Source: a virus. From it: a stretch of 38,675 nt of DNA. The DNA is taken from positions 1 to 38,675 of IMG/VR virus record IMGVR_UViG_3300046543_000532; one strand, given 5' to 3'. The notes under the pieces were generated by a model. That model was not told where the DNA came from and ran no database searches. It worked only from the letters and a program-made list of their open reading frames with translations. Below are positions 15,759-22,649 of the stretch, piece by piece; positions within the stretch are counted from its first letter, which is position 1; every line of letters begins with the position of its first letter. Both the position numbers and the translations under genes were made by a program.

Positions 15759-16142
15759 TCACGCCTTGACTGCGCTGCCGAGAATGGCCGGCGGCTTGGG
15801 CTCGTCCTTCATCAGCCGGCCGTGGTAATACCGATCGACCTGGCGCGCGTACGCCTCGGCCGCGTCGCGCTTGAGGAGGGCGACGTACGCGAGTAGCACC
15901 TCGCGGATCGGCCACGACGCGATGACCGCGTAGCGACTCACGTCCCATGTGGCGAGCTCGCGGACGATGCCGTTGTAGGTGCCGTAGTCGTGCTCGGCGT
16001 CGCCGCGGAAGCGCTCGATGTCGGGCTCTTTCCGTCGGACACGGTGTTCGAACTGGGGTCGCTCGCGCCGCGGGCCAGATCGCTGTCGAGGGTCGGCAGC
16101 GTAGACGTCGGGGAAGTCGGATTCCAACTCGCGGCAAGCCTG
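15759..16142 (-). CDS. Tail assembly chaperone, -1 frameshift extension (gpT-like)
   Basis: This frame has no start of its own. It is entered by a -1 shift at 16142-16148 and adds 127 residues to the first 135, giving a 262-residue fusion. The extension begins QACRELESDFPDVYAADPRQ and contains HDYGTYNGIVRELATWDVSR and AYVALLKRDAAEAYARQVDR. This is an ordinary protein composition, in contrast to the competing zero frame. As with lambda gpGT, the fusion should be made as a minor product and bind tail tube subunits. The tape measure gene begins 8 bases after its stop. Confidence 0.8.
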   Translation of the reverse strand, partial: QACRELESDFPDVYAADPRQRSGPRRERPQFEHRVRRKEPDIERFRGDAEHDYGTYNGIVRELATWDVSRYAVIASWPIREVLLAYVALLKRDAAEAYARQVDRYYHGRLMKDEPKPPAILGSAVKA

Positions 16143-16546
16143 AAAAAATCGATGACGATGTCGGCGGCGTAGTCGAAGATCGCGGCCGACTCGTCCGGAT
16201 CGGTCACCGTCTGGATGAGCGCGGCCGTCTCGAGCGCGCGTTGGCGTGACCACGTTGCCCCGGGCTCGAGCAAGAGACCGCCGAGGATCTCGTACATCTC
16301 CCCGGATTCGAACGCGGCCCAAATCGCGTTCTCGAACTGGAGCGCGAGTCGCGCGGCGGCGGCATTGTCGCCGATATCGACGCGGCCCGCGGTCGCGATG
16401 CCGGCGCGCTTCAGCCGGCCGATCACGAAGACCTGCTGGGCCACCGTCATCGAAGCCGTCGCGCGGCGATAGGTGCGGCCGTTCAGCGTGAACGTCTCAG
16501 GACTGGCCGGCGCGTCGGCCACCAGCTGCACAGCGGCAGTGCTCAT
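15938..16546 (-). CDS. Tail assembly chaperone, zero-frame product (gpG-like)
   Basis: The 202-residue product starts at the ATG at 16546 with AGGAGAAGAGCG as ribosome-binding site. The first 135 residues form a helical domain (TFTLNGRTYRRATASMTVAQ and FENAIWAAFESGEMYEILGG). After the slippery site the zero frame turns into low-complexity Ser/Thr/Pro/Ala (PTSSASAATPSTTTAPTTAS), a composition unlike the rest and probably of little function. Position between the tail tube and tape measure genes and the frameshift heptamer identify it as the chaperone, which coats the tape measure and recruits tube subunits. Confidence 0.85.
   Translation of the reverse strand: MSTAAVQLVADAPASPETFTLNGRTYRRATASMTVAQQVFVIGRLKRAGIATAGRVDIGDNAAAARLALQFENAIWAAFESGEMYEILGGLLLEPGATWSRQRALETAALIQTVTDPDESAAIFDYAADIVIDFFRLAASWNPTSPTSTLPTLDSDLARGASDPSSNTVSDGKSPTSSASAATPSTTTAPTTASSASSPHGT
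16142..16148 (-). other. Programmed -1 frameshift slippery heptamer
   Basis: On the minus strand the bases are T TTT TTC in zero-frame register (codons 133-135 read GAT TTT TTC). A -1 slip allows re-pairing as TTT TTT, followed by CAG of the extension frame. This is the classic X XXY YYZ heptamer with X and Y both T. I see no obvious strong pseudoknot immediately downstream. Confidence 0.85.
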
Positions 16547-16560
16547 CGCTCTTCTCCTAT

Positions 16561-16612
16561 GAAAAACGGGGCGTCGCTGACGAAGAGTTGCCTCTCGTCG
16601 AACGAGCGCCCC
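16561..16612 (-). terminator. Rho-independent terminator after tail tube gene
   Basis: Read leftward, GGGGCG (16612-16607) pairs with CGCCCC (16573-16568). An inner hairpin GACGAGAG/CTCTTCGTC lies between them and the stem is followed by GTTTTT. The element lies between the tail tube stop and the chaperone start, so it can lower expression of the chaperone and downstream tail genes relative to the abundant tube protein. Confidence 0.75.
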
Positions 16613-16676
16613 GGCCTTCCTAACTCGCGGACAGCGTCTCTTGGTGCGGTCCTTCGGTTGTCTTCTACGCCCGCGA

Positions 16677-17495
16677 CTACGCCGGCAGTTCCGTGATCTG
16701 CCCGATCGGGTTCGTCGGGTGATTCGCGTAGTCCGTCTTCACCGTCGCGATCATGTTGAGCGGCGTGTTCTCGTTCGCGGTAGTGACGAGCGGGAGCGCG
16801 CCGTTCGGCCTGATCGAGCAGACCCACCAGTCCCACATGAGCCGCGGGCCGTTCGGCGGGTCGCCGATGAACCGGATCGCCGCGTCGACAGTCGAGATCG
16901 TGCCGATGTCGAAATGCTTGCCCGTCGTCGACGCGTACGCCGTCGGGGTGTAGCTGACCTTGAGAATGTCGCCGAGCGCGAACGTACCGCTTGCGAGCGT
17001 CCGGATGACGCCGACATTCGGGTCGTCGATCACGTAGTCGGTGCCGAGGGTCATCGTGGTCGACCCGGCGACGCCGCCCTTCACCGTCACGGCCGAGATC
17101 GGGCCGCGCTTGGCGAGGAGATACGAATCGCCCGGCACGACGGCGCTCGAGACGACTTCGTCCACGATCGGCGTCGCGGCCTGCGAACTCAGATCCGCAA
17201 CCGTCGCCTGCGCCCAGATGCCGAGCAGGAACGACGACCACTCGTCGAATGAGAACTCGATCGACGTGTTACGCCGGAGCAAGAGATCCGCGACCAACGC
17301 GCGGAACCGCGTGCGCGATTCGTACTTCTGGAAGCGCTCGTCCGAGTTCGTCGGCTGGACGACCGAGGCGTTCCCCGCATCGCGATAGCCAGTGAGCAGC
17401 CCGGTGACGGGGTCCTTCTGATTGATCTCGACGATGCCCGCGCCAATCATGTAGAGGCGGGAGTCGTTGATCAGGGTCATATCGACAGGCGGCAT
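16677..17495 (-). CDS. Major tail tube protein
   Basis: The 272-residue protein starts at the ATG at 17495 with a GAGGA ribosome-binding site about eight bases upstream. It is beta-rich with mixed Ser, Thr, Val and Asp and no membrane segment. It opens MPPVDMTLINDSRLYMIGAG, and further in has TRFRALVADLLLRRNTSIEF and strands such as DILKVSYTPTAYASTTGKHF. Its size, position directly before the chaperone/tape measure pair, and a terminator immediately after it fit the tube subunit, one of the most abundant virion proteins. The family match is by gene order and not by a diagnostic motif. Confidence 0.75.
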   Translation of the reverse strand: MPPVDMTLINDSRLYMIGAGIVEINQKDPVTGLLTGYRDAGNASVVQPTNSDERFQKYESRTRFRALVADLLLRRNTSIEFSFDEWSSFLLGIWAQATVADLSSQAATPIVDEVVSSAVVPGDSYLLAKRGPISAVTVKGGVAGSTTMTLGTDYVIDDPNVGVIRTLASGTFALGDILKVSYTPTAYASTTGKHFDIGTISTVDAAIRFIGDPPNGPRLMWDWWVCSIRPNGALPLVTTANENTPLNMIATVKTDYANHPTNPIGQITELPA

Positions 17496-17519
17496 GATCA
17501 GAGTCCTCGAAAAGAGTGA

Positions 17520-18053
17520 TTACGCGATGCCGTCGACGACGGTCAGGTGGACTTCCAGCCAGCCCCACAGTTTCACGGTCTCCGCGACCGCGGTCACGCG
17601 ACGCTCGCGCACGGCCGTCACGTCCATCACGCGGATGCCGTTCAAGTCGCGGTAGTTCGCCGAGGCACGCTGCTGCCGATAGCGGCGCAGCGAGCGACGC
17701 CCGGCGCGCAACAGGAGCGAGCACGCCGCCTGCGACGTCTGCTCGTCCGCCGAATCGTTCGTGACGAAGCCCACGGCGACCACGATCGGGTGCGGCGTGA
17801 TGGCCTTGTCGTCGTTGGAGTCCGACACTTCGCGCGTCTCGCCGAACACGATCATCGACGGGAACTCGGGCGGCGTGAGATTCTTCGCCACGCCGGCGTC
17901 ATCGACGTCGTTGTAGATGTTGACCGTCGGCGGCGCTGGCGCCGTGGTCGAGCTGCCGAGGATGGTGCGCGGCAGGTCGGCGGCCATCGCGTTGATCCCG
18001 TAGGTCGAGTCGGCGAGGAACGCCGCGAGCAGCTGCGTCGCCTCGCGGATCAC
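17520..18053 (-). CDS. Tail terminator-like protein
   Basis: The 177-residue protein starts at the GTG at 18053 (GTGA overlap). The sequence VIREATQLLAAFLADSTYGI gives an N-terminal helix. Strands follow (PSMIVFGETREVSDSNDDKA, HPIVVAVGFVTNDSADEQTS) with a long helix (QAACSLLLRAGRRSLRRYRQ), then final strands ending KLWGWLEVHLTVVDGIA. This alpha/beta pattern matches tail terminator proteins such as lambda gpU. Its position between the morphogenesis gene and the tail tube gene agrees. Confidence 0.65.
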   Translation of the reverse strand: MIREATQLLAAFLADSTYGINAMAADLPRTILGSSTTAPAPPTVNIYNDVDDAGVAKNLTPPEFPSMIVFGETREVSDSNDDKAITPHPIVVAVGFVTNDSADEQTSQAACSLLLRAGRRSLRRYRQQRASANYRDLNGIRVMDVTAVRERRVTAVAETVKLWGWLEVHLTVVDGIA

Positions 18054-18601
18054 TGGCCGACTCCGGCGAAGGATACGACCTGGCCGCCGGCGCCACGGAT
18101 GCGGCCCGTCGCGACGTAGTCGTGCACGACCGCGCGGCACGCATCGCGGAACGATCGTGGCAGCGGGTTCGGCACCGGCTGACGCGCCGGCATCTTGGAC
18201 GTGCCGAGCATGTGAAACCGGAACGTCATCGCCTCGACGGGATCGGAAATCCCCGACGAGCCGAGATTGAGCCGATAGCCGCCTGGCGTCGCCTGAATGC
18301 GCTGGCCGTTCGCCAGTGATTCGAAGAGCGCGCGGAACAGGTGCCCCGTGTCGTTCAGGATGCCCTGCGCGACGTTCCCCTTCCGGATGCGAGCCGCGAG
18401 GGTCGACGGCGCCCACGCGGCCCACGGATGGCCGAACGCGGCGCCCTGGCTCGCCCAGTGCTGCTCGAGCATCGCCGTGGCGAGCGGGGCGATGCCCTGC
18501 TCGACGAGCGGGCGCAGGTTCCGCAGCCGCGACGGCAGGGCGGCGAGCTGCTGCTCGGCCGGCGAGAGTCGCGGGCTGTACGTGATATCCACGTCGAACA
18601 C
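18050..18601 (-). CDS. Virion morphogenesis / tail completion protein (gpG/HK97 gp10-like)
   Basis: The 183-residue protein starts at the GTG at 18601. HPWAAWAPSTLAARIRKGNV, leading into ILNDTGHLFRALF, is the signature of the Mu gpG-like virion morphogenesis family, in which W-PSTLA-R-KG and L-DTG-L recur. A C-terminal segment reads FRFHMLGTSKMPARQPVPNP. Proteins of this kind complete the connection between head and tail. It has no membrane segment. Confidence 0.75.
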   Translation of the reverse strand: MFDVDITYSPRLSPAEQQLAALPSRLRNLRPLVEQGIAPLATAMLEQHWASQGAAFGHPWAAWAPSTLAARIRKGNVAQGILNDTGHLFRALFESLANGQRIQATPGGYRLNLGSSGISDPVEAMTFRFHMLGTSKMPARQPVPNPLPRSFRDACRAVVHDYVATGRIRGAGGQVVSFAGVGQ

Positions 18602-18604
18602 GCA

Positions 18605-19195
18605 TCACACTCCCGCCATGGACGGCGCGAACCGGACCTGCCGGACGCCGGTCACGCGTTCGACGATCGCCGCGGCGGCGGGATCGACCCAGCGGTCGCG
18701 GTACGTCGTCGTCGTGCCGCGGTTACCGTCGGCGGCCGCTTTGAGCACGTTCGGCGTCGCCCCGCGCTCGAGCTGGTAGTTGATCTGGAGTACGATCGCG
18801 TAGCGGAGCTCGTCCGCGTCGTCGCCCGTGTAGAGCGGCGCGGTGAGCCCGAGGAGCATCTCGGCGCGCACCTGCTCGGCCGTCTGCGCCGCCATCGAGA
18901 GCTTCTGGAACGTCTGCGAGAGGATCGGGTTCGCCGCGGCAAGCGCGAACGTCGCGACGTCGCCAGCGATGAGCGCAGTCGGCAGTGCAGCCGTAACGAG
19001 TGCGACGTCGCCCACGTCCGCGTCCGCCGCGAGCTTCGCGAACTTGGCGGAGCCGAAGTCGAGGATCGTGCCGCTCAGCATGCTCGCCGTGAGCGCGACC
19101 ACGGGGGCGCTCGTGTCGGCCGCCGACGCGCCGGGCGCCGCGACGGTCACTGGCGCCGTGGTGCGATCGAGCGGATAGAGCGGTCCGATCGCCAT
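18605..19195 (-). CDS. Head-tail connector / adaptor candidate
   Basis: The 196-residue product begins MAIGPLYPLDRTTAPVTVAA at the ATG at 19195, two bases after the preceding stop. Low-complexity Ala/Thr/Val dominates its first 100 residues. It then becomes helical (QTFQKLSMAAQTAEQVRAEM) and ends with TTTYRDRWVDPAAAAIVERV, ahead of the final strand VRQVRFAPSM. Position downstream of the small capsid-proximal genes and upstream of the gpG-like protein suggests an adaptor or neck protein. No family motif is recognised. Confidence 0.6.
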   Translation of the reverse strand: MAIGPLYPLDRTTAPVTVAAPGASAADTSAPVVALTASMLSGTILDFGSAKFAKLAADADVGDVALVTAALPTALIAGDVATFALAAANPILSQTFQKLSMAAQTAEQVRAEMLLGLTAPLYTGDDADELRYAIVLQINYQLERGATPNVLKAAADGNRGTTTTYRDRWVDPAAAAIVERVTGVRQVRFAPSMAGV

Positions 19196-19197
19196 GG

Positions 19198-19608
19198 CTA
19201 CCAGCTGAACACGTTGGGGATACCGACCGACAGGCCGGCCACTGGCTGCGATGCGACAGGGAGCAGCGCATCGAGCGCCGCGTCGTACTTGTCCGCGAGC
19301 TGCTGCATCGCGCCGATCTGCGCCGTCGAGTAGCCGTGGCCGCCCTTCTCGGTGACGTTCACCGTGAGCGGCTCGGAATTCATCCGCTGGACAACCGCGC
19401 TGTAGGCGCGGAAGAGCGCGTACGCCGTCTTCGCCGCGTCCGTCTTCGTCCCGTCGGCCGCGATGATCGCCGCGACCCGCGGGTCGGTGAGCGCCGCCGT
19501 TAGATACGCGTCGACGCGCACCGCGAGCGCGTTCCCGTCTTCGCCCGGAAAGAGCGAGGTCGTGAGCGGCCCGGTCGGCTCGATCAGGGCGGCGGCGGCG
19601 ACAGCCAT
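19198..19608 (-). CDS. Small head-tail joining protein candidate
   Basis: This 136-residue protein starts at the ATG at 19608, three bases past the stop of the basic protein before it. It is mostly helical and rich in Ala (MAVAAAALIEPTGPLTTSLF, AAKTAYALFRAYSAVVQRMN, AQIGAMQQLADKYDAALDAL). The size and helical character fit small head-tail joining proteins that follow the capsid in many siphoviruses. That is inference from position only, since no diagnostic residue is seen. Confidence 0.6.
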   Translation of the reverse strand: MAVAAAALIEPTGPLTTSLFPGEDGNALAVRVDAYLTAALTDPRVAAIIAADGTKTDAAKTAYALFRAYSAVVQRMNSEPLTVNVTEKGGHGYSTAQIGAMQQLADKYDAALDALLPVASQPVAGLSVGIPNVFSW

Positions 19609-19611
19609 CGG

Positions 19612-19791
19612 TCAGTAGCTCGCCTTCCGCCCTTTGGCGGACAACTTCGCGAAGCGAGAGGGGCCGAGCTTCTTGCGGCCGATGTACGCCGCGAGCGCGC
19701 CCGGGTCGCTGACCTTGTTCTTGCCTTTCCGCGCGCCGAGGATCCGCTTGAGCTTCGCGAACCGCTGGCCGCTTCCGAGTTTGGGCATCAT
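19612..19791 (-). CDS. 59-residue basic protein
   Basis: The start is ATG at 19791, seven bases after AGGAG. A second ATG follows at once (MMPKLGSGQRFAKLKRILGA). The product is rich in Lys and Arg (RKGKNKVSDP, GRKKLGPSRFAKLSAKGRKA). Small basic proteins with a GRKKLG-RFAKLSA-GRK pattern recur near the capsid genes of many siphoviruses. Binding to DNA or to the acidic capsid interior is a plausible but unproven role. The good ribosome-binding site and tight junctions (3 bases to the next start) support it. Confidence 0.7.
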   Translation of the reverse strand: MMPKLGSGQRFAKLKRILGARKGKNKVSDPGALAAYIGRKKLGPSRFAKLSAKGRKASY

Positions 19792-19801
19792 GAGCGTTCT
19801 C

Positions 19802-19984
19802 CTACGGCTGTTCGTCAGGCGATAGCACGCGCGTCGCCTTGAGGCTGTCGTGCGACTTCTCGAGGCCGAGTGCGCGCGCGAGATCCCGCGGGTCGGTCGT
19901 GCCCGTGTAGTCCCGCGGGCGGTGAAACTCCAACGCGCCGCTCGGCAGCGGCGGCGCGTTGAATGGTCCGAGTGGGCGTCCCAT
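19802..19984 (-). CDS. Hypothetical 60-residue protein
   Basis: The frame opens at the ATG at 19984, nine bases after the previous stop, and ends 10 bases before the next start. Its sequence (MGRPLGPFNAPPLPSGALEF...) is proline-rich and unstructured at the N-terminus, with a short helix (DPRDLARALGLEKSHDSL) after it. The ribosome-binding site is weak (GGCGAGCG). I recognise no family. It is kept as a gene because it fills a gap in an otherwise gapless operon. The composition is that of a genuine coding frame rather than the Arg-rich shadow frames of this genome. Confidence 0.45.
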   Translation of the reverse strand: MGRPLGPFNAPPLPSGALEFHRPRDYTGTTDPRDLARALGLEKSHDSLKATRVLSPDEQP

Positions 19985-19993
19985 CGCTCGCCG

Positions 19994-20185
19994 TTACGTC
20001 GGCGGTGCTTCGGGCGCCGGGATGTCCACGGGCTGAACCACCGGCTCGCCCTTGAGCACCTTGCCCTTTTCGTCGATGCGCTGGCCGTGGGCGTTCATGA
20101 AGCCGCCCTCGGGGTGCGCGTACTTGCCGCCCGGGATCGTCTTGTCCGGCTTGTAGCCGTCCGGGTATTTCTTCTCTTCCGCCAT
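19994..20185 (-). CDS. Hypothetical 63-residue Lys/Pro-rich protein
   Basis: The ATG at 20185 has GGAG seven bases upstream. The product MAEEKKYPDGYKPDKTIPGG... is hydrophilic, rich in Lys, Gly and Pro, with a second half EPVVQPVDIPAPEAPPT. It looks intrinsically disordered. It is the first gene after the capsid and follows a strong hairpin, so its expression may be set by read-through. No family is known to me. Small disordered proteins in this position occur in many phages without known function. Confidence 0.55.
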   Translation of the reverse strand: MAEEKKYPDGYKPDKTIPGGKYAHPEGGFMNAHGQRIDEKGKVLKGEPVVQPVDIPAPEAPPT

Positions 20186-20220
20186 CGCACCACTCCGTGA
20201 GAGAGGTCTCAGAGGTCACA

Positions 20221-20247
20221 GCGGCGCGCCCGTTCGAGGCACGCCGC
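20221..20247 (-). terminator. Hairpin after major capsid gene
   Basis: Read leftward, GCGGCGTGCC pairs with GGCGCGCCGC (10 pairs, one of them a G-T wobble) around a seven-base TCGAACG loop. It begins 17 bases after the capsid stop. It lacks a following T-run, so it may be a partial attenuator or mRNA-stabilising hairpin rather than a full terminator. Confidence 0.5.
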
Positions 20248-20263
20248 CATCAGAACACGCGAA

Positions 20264-21334
20264 TTACAGCGCGGCCGGATCCGTGTACGAACCGTGGCCG
20301 AAGTCCAGCACCGCGCCGTTCGTCCGCGTCCACACGCCGAAGCCGTACTCGGACTGCATGAACTTCGACTGGAGCGGGAACGTGACGATCTCGGCGACCG
20401 GCTTGAGGATGATCTGCTCCGGCGTGTTCTCGCGAACGCGGGCGACGAGCGGTTTGCCCGCGTTCGGGCTCACGTCCATGCACACCGCGTAGCCCGCGAT
20501 CGTCCACGGCTTGACCCACACCTCGGCCGCGCCGTAGAGGCCGATCGGCCGGTTGTTGGTCTTGAACGGGTTCAGCCGAACGGTCGGCTCGTTCGACGCC
20601 GTGTTCAGCGTGAGCCTGGAGTCGATGTACGGCTTGAAGTTCGTCAGCGCGCGCCACGTGACCTCGTCGGCCACGTTGATGAAGACTTGCGGCTGGCCGT
20701 TCTGGTGGTGCTCGACGACGGTCGAGACCAGCGAGTCGGCGTGCGTCGTGTCGAGCGACGCGTTGGCGAGGTAGTGCGTGTGCGTCGACGGGTCGAACGT
20801 CTCGCCGTTCGGGCCGGTCGGGATCTCGGCGCCGTCGGCGTTGACGAAGCGCTTGACGCCGATCGAGAAGTTCCGGACGAGGAAGTCGCGGAACGTGTAG
20901 TTCGTCGCGCCGTAGATCGCCGCCGCGAGATCGGAGCGCACCTGGAGCGCGTGGCCGTTCTGCATCGCGACCTGCGTCAGCGCGAGATCGCGCGGCGTGG
21001 CGCGGGACAGGTAGTCGGCGGACCAGCCGTTGGCGCCCTGGTAGCGCCGGAGCGGGAAGCCCACCGCGGATCCGCCGGTCGCCTTCTGTGTGTGCGATCG
21101 GCCGAACTCGTCGACCTGGCTGAAGCGCACCGTCGAGCCAGCGGCGTACAGGCGCTGGATGTCCGGCGACACGGCCGCGAACGTCGAGACCATGTCCGTC
21201 ATCAGCGCGTTGTGGATCGCCATGTCCTGATCGAGGATCGTCTGGATGGCGTCGAACCCGAACTTTTCCGCCGAGAGGAACCGGACCTCGAGGAGGTCCT
21301 TGATTCCCAAGTTGCCTACGTTGGCCGGGGGCAT
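20264..21334 (-). CDS. Major capsid protein
   Basis: The 356-residue protein starts at the ATG at 21334 with AGGAG upstream. It is a mixed alpha/beta protein without signal or membrane segment. Segments compatible with an HK97-like fold include the N-terminal helix (IKDLLEVRFLSAEKFGFDAI), FSQVDEFGRSHTQKATGGSA, VSTVVEHHQNGQPQVFINVA in the spine/P-domain region, and a C-terminal strand set ending GAVLDFGHGSYTDPAAL. Order (scaffold, decoration, capsid) supports the call. No motif is unique to the family, so the fold is inferred from size and context. Confidence 0.85.
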   Translation of the reverse strand: MPPANVGNLGIKDLLEVRFLSAEKFGFDAIQTILDQDMAIHNALMTDMVSTFAAVSPDIQRLYAAGSTVRFSQVDEFGRSHTQKATGGSAVGFPLRRYQGANGWSADYLSRATPRDLALTQVAMQNGHALQVRSDLAAAIYGATNYTFRDFLVRNFSIGVKRFVNADGAEIPTGPNGETFDPSTHTHYLANASLDTTHADSLVSTVVEHHQNGQPQVFINVADEVTWRALTNFKPYIDSRLTLNTASNEPTVRLNPFKTNNRPIGLYGAAEVWVKPWTIAGYAVCMDVSPNAGKPLVARVRENTPEQIILKPVAEIVTFPLQSKFMQSEYGFGVWTRTNGAVLDFGHGSYTDPAAL

Positions 21335-21386
21335 GGTCGTCTAGCTCCTACCCGAAGGGGTTGAACTGCGAGTCGTGTCTTCGGGA

Positions 21387-21420
21387 GCGCCACCGGCGTC
21401 TCCAGTGCACTGCGTGGCGC
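21387..21420 (-). other. Inverted repeat in decoration-capsid gap
   Basis: The seven-base arms GCGCCAC and GTGGCGC enclose a 20-base loop, which itself contains the ten-base palindrome CAGTGCACTG. The element lies in the 92-base gap between the second decoration gene and the capsid gene. It could be a processing or attenuation structure in the mRNA, but there is no T-run. Confidence 0.4.
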
Positions 21421-21426
21421 TTACGA

Positions 21427-22152
21427 TCAGGTGCCGATTGCGATCCAGTTGAACGTCTCGGTGCCCGTCGACGCGACGAGCGTCGGGTCGGTGCCACCGG
21501 TGTTTTTCCACCCGTAGACGTCGAGCGAGCCCGGCGTCGCGTTGTTGTGGGACGTGAGCACGGACGTGCTGTCGCCCGGGGCTGCCGTTCCGTCGAGCGA
21601 GACCACTGCCGCGACGATCGTGGCGAGTCCAGTGACCACCGTCGTCGGGTTGGACCCGTCGAGCGCTGCCGAGCCGCGGGCGATCTTGTAGCCGGCCGCG
21701 ACACCCGCGGCACCGCTGCCGCCAGCCGCCGCGCCCGCCGGCGTGATGGCCACCGTGAGGCGGATGTTCGAGCTGTCGATCGCCTGCGCGACGCCCGCGT
21801 TGTCCGCCGTCGTGGCCGTCGTCGAGAGGCCGCCGGCCGTTTCGGCGAGGTAGAGCACGGCCCCAGGCGTGAGCAGCGCGTCCGAATACTTCGCGACCTG
21901 GCCGGGACCGGGGAGAATCGTGCACGGCTCGCCGGTGTTCGCCTGCCGCGGCGCGATGCCGACAGCGAGTGACGCCTCGTTCACGGCGGCGGCCGTGGCG
22001 CGGTACACCTTGCCGTCCGCGCCCTTGATGTAGACGAGATCGCATTCCGCGATGTTCTCGCCGGCAACGAGCCCGGTGATCAGCAGGTTCAGCTGCGCCG
22101 TCGACACATCGACGGACGCCTTGCTGCTTTTGGTGACCAGAGTTTCGGCCAT
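21427..22152 (-). CDS. Capsid decoration protein paralog with added C-terminal domain
   Basis: This 241-residue protein shares about four fifths of its first 137 residues with its upstream neighbour (both begin MAETLVTKS and share AVGIAPRQANTGEPCTI and AQAIDSSNIRLT). The domain is DUF2190-like, a family of phage decoration proteins. After a Gly/Ala linker near 140 it gains a beta-rich domain of about 95 residues (GSAALDGSNPTTVVTGLATI to TETFNWIAIGT) that resembles lectin-like surface domains. It likely trimerises on the capsid and displays the extra domain outward. Its start lies three bases from the paralog's stop. Confidence 0.75.
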   Translation of the reverse strand: MAETLVTKSSKASVDVSTAQLNLLITGLVAGENIAECDLVYIKGADGKVYRATAAAVNEASLAVGIAPRQANTGEPCTILPGPGQVAKYSDALLTPGAVLYLAETAGGLSTTATTADNAGVAQAIDSSNIRLTVAITPAGAAAGGSGAAGVAAGYKIARGSAALDGSNPTTVVTGLATIVAAVVSLDGTAAPGDSTSVLTSHNNATPGSLDVYGWKNTGGTDPTLVASTGTETFNWIAIGT

Positions 22153-22155
22153 GGC

Positions 22156-22569
22156 CTAGTCCTTGATCGCGCGCGTCAGGCGGATGTTGCTCGAGTCGAT
22201 CGCCTGCGCGAAGCCGACCGAGTCACCCGTCGTCGCGATCGACGAGAGACCACCGGGGGTCTCCGCGACGTACAGGATCGCGCCCGGCGTCAGGAGCGCG
22301 TCGGAGTACTTGGCGACTTGCCCCGGACCCGGCATGATGGTGCAGGGCTCGCCGGTGTTGGCTTGTCGGGGAGCGATGCCGACGGCCTTCGCAGCGGCGT
22401 TCGCGGCGGCCGCGGTGGCGCGCCACACGAGGCCGTCCGACTTGATGTAGACCAGGTCGCACTCGGCGATGCTCTCGCCAGCGAGCAGGCCCGTGATCAG
22501 GAGATTCATCTGCGCGGTCGAGACGTCGATCGACGCCTTCGCGCTCTTGGTGACGAGGGTCTCGGCCAT
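22156..22569 (-). CDS. Capsid decoration protein, short paralog
   Basis: The 137-residue protein starts at the ATG at 22569 with AGGAG eight to nine bases upstream. Its sequence MAETLVTKSAKASIDVSTAQ, then ECDLVYIK and PGPGQVAKYSDALLTPGAIL, matches the DUF2190-like decoration fold. It stops where the paralog continues into its extra domain. Many synonymous differences between the two copies show the duplication is not recent. A stable hairpin directly upstream of its ribosome-binding site may set its expression. Together the two could give a mixed decorated capsid. Confidence 0.75.
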   Translation of the reverse strand: MAETLVTKSAKASIDVSTAQMNLLITGLLAGESIAECDLVYIKSDGLVWRATAAAANAAAKAVGIAPRQANTGEPCTIMPGPGQVAKYSDALLTPGAILYVAETPGGLSSIATTGDSVGFAQAIDSSNIRLTRAIKD

Positions 22570-22585
22570 GGTGCGGAACTCCTGT

Positions 22586-22615
22586 CGGTGAAAATCCGTG
22601 TGGGGATTCGCACCG
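22586..22615 (-). promoter_or_regulatory. RNA hairpin upstream of decoration genes
   Basis: Read leftward, CGGTGCGAATCC pairs with GGATTTTCACCG around a six-base CCACAC loop. Eleven of the twelve positions pair, counting one G-T wobble, and there is one C-T mismatch. It ends two bases before the AGGAG of the short decoration gene and is not followed by a T-run. A role in mRNA stability or translation control is inferred. Confidence 0.5.
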
Positions 22616-22649
22616 GCGCCGCCGTGTGCCTGAGACTGCGTCGACTACG

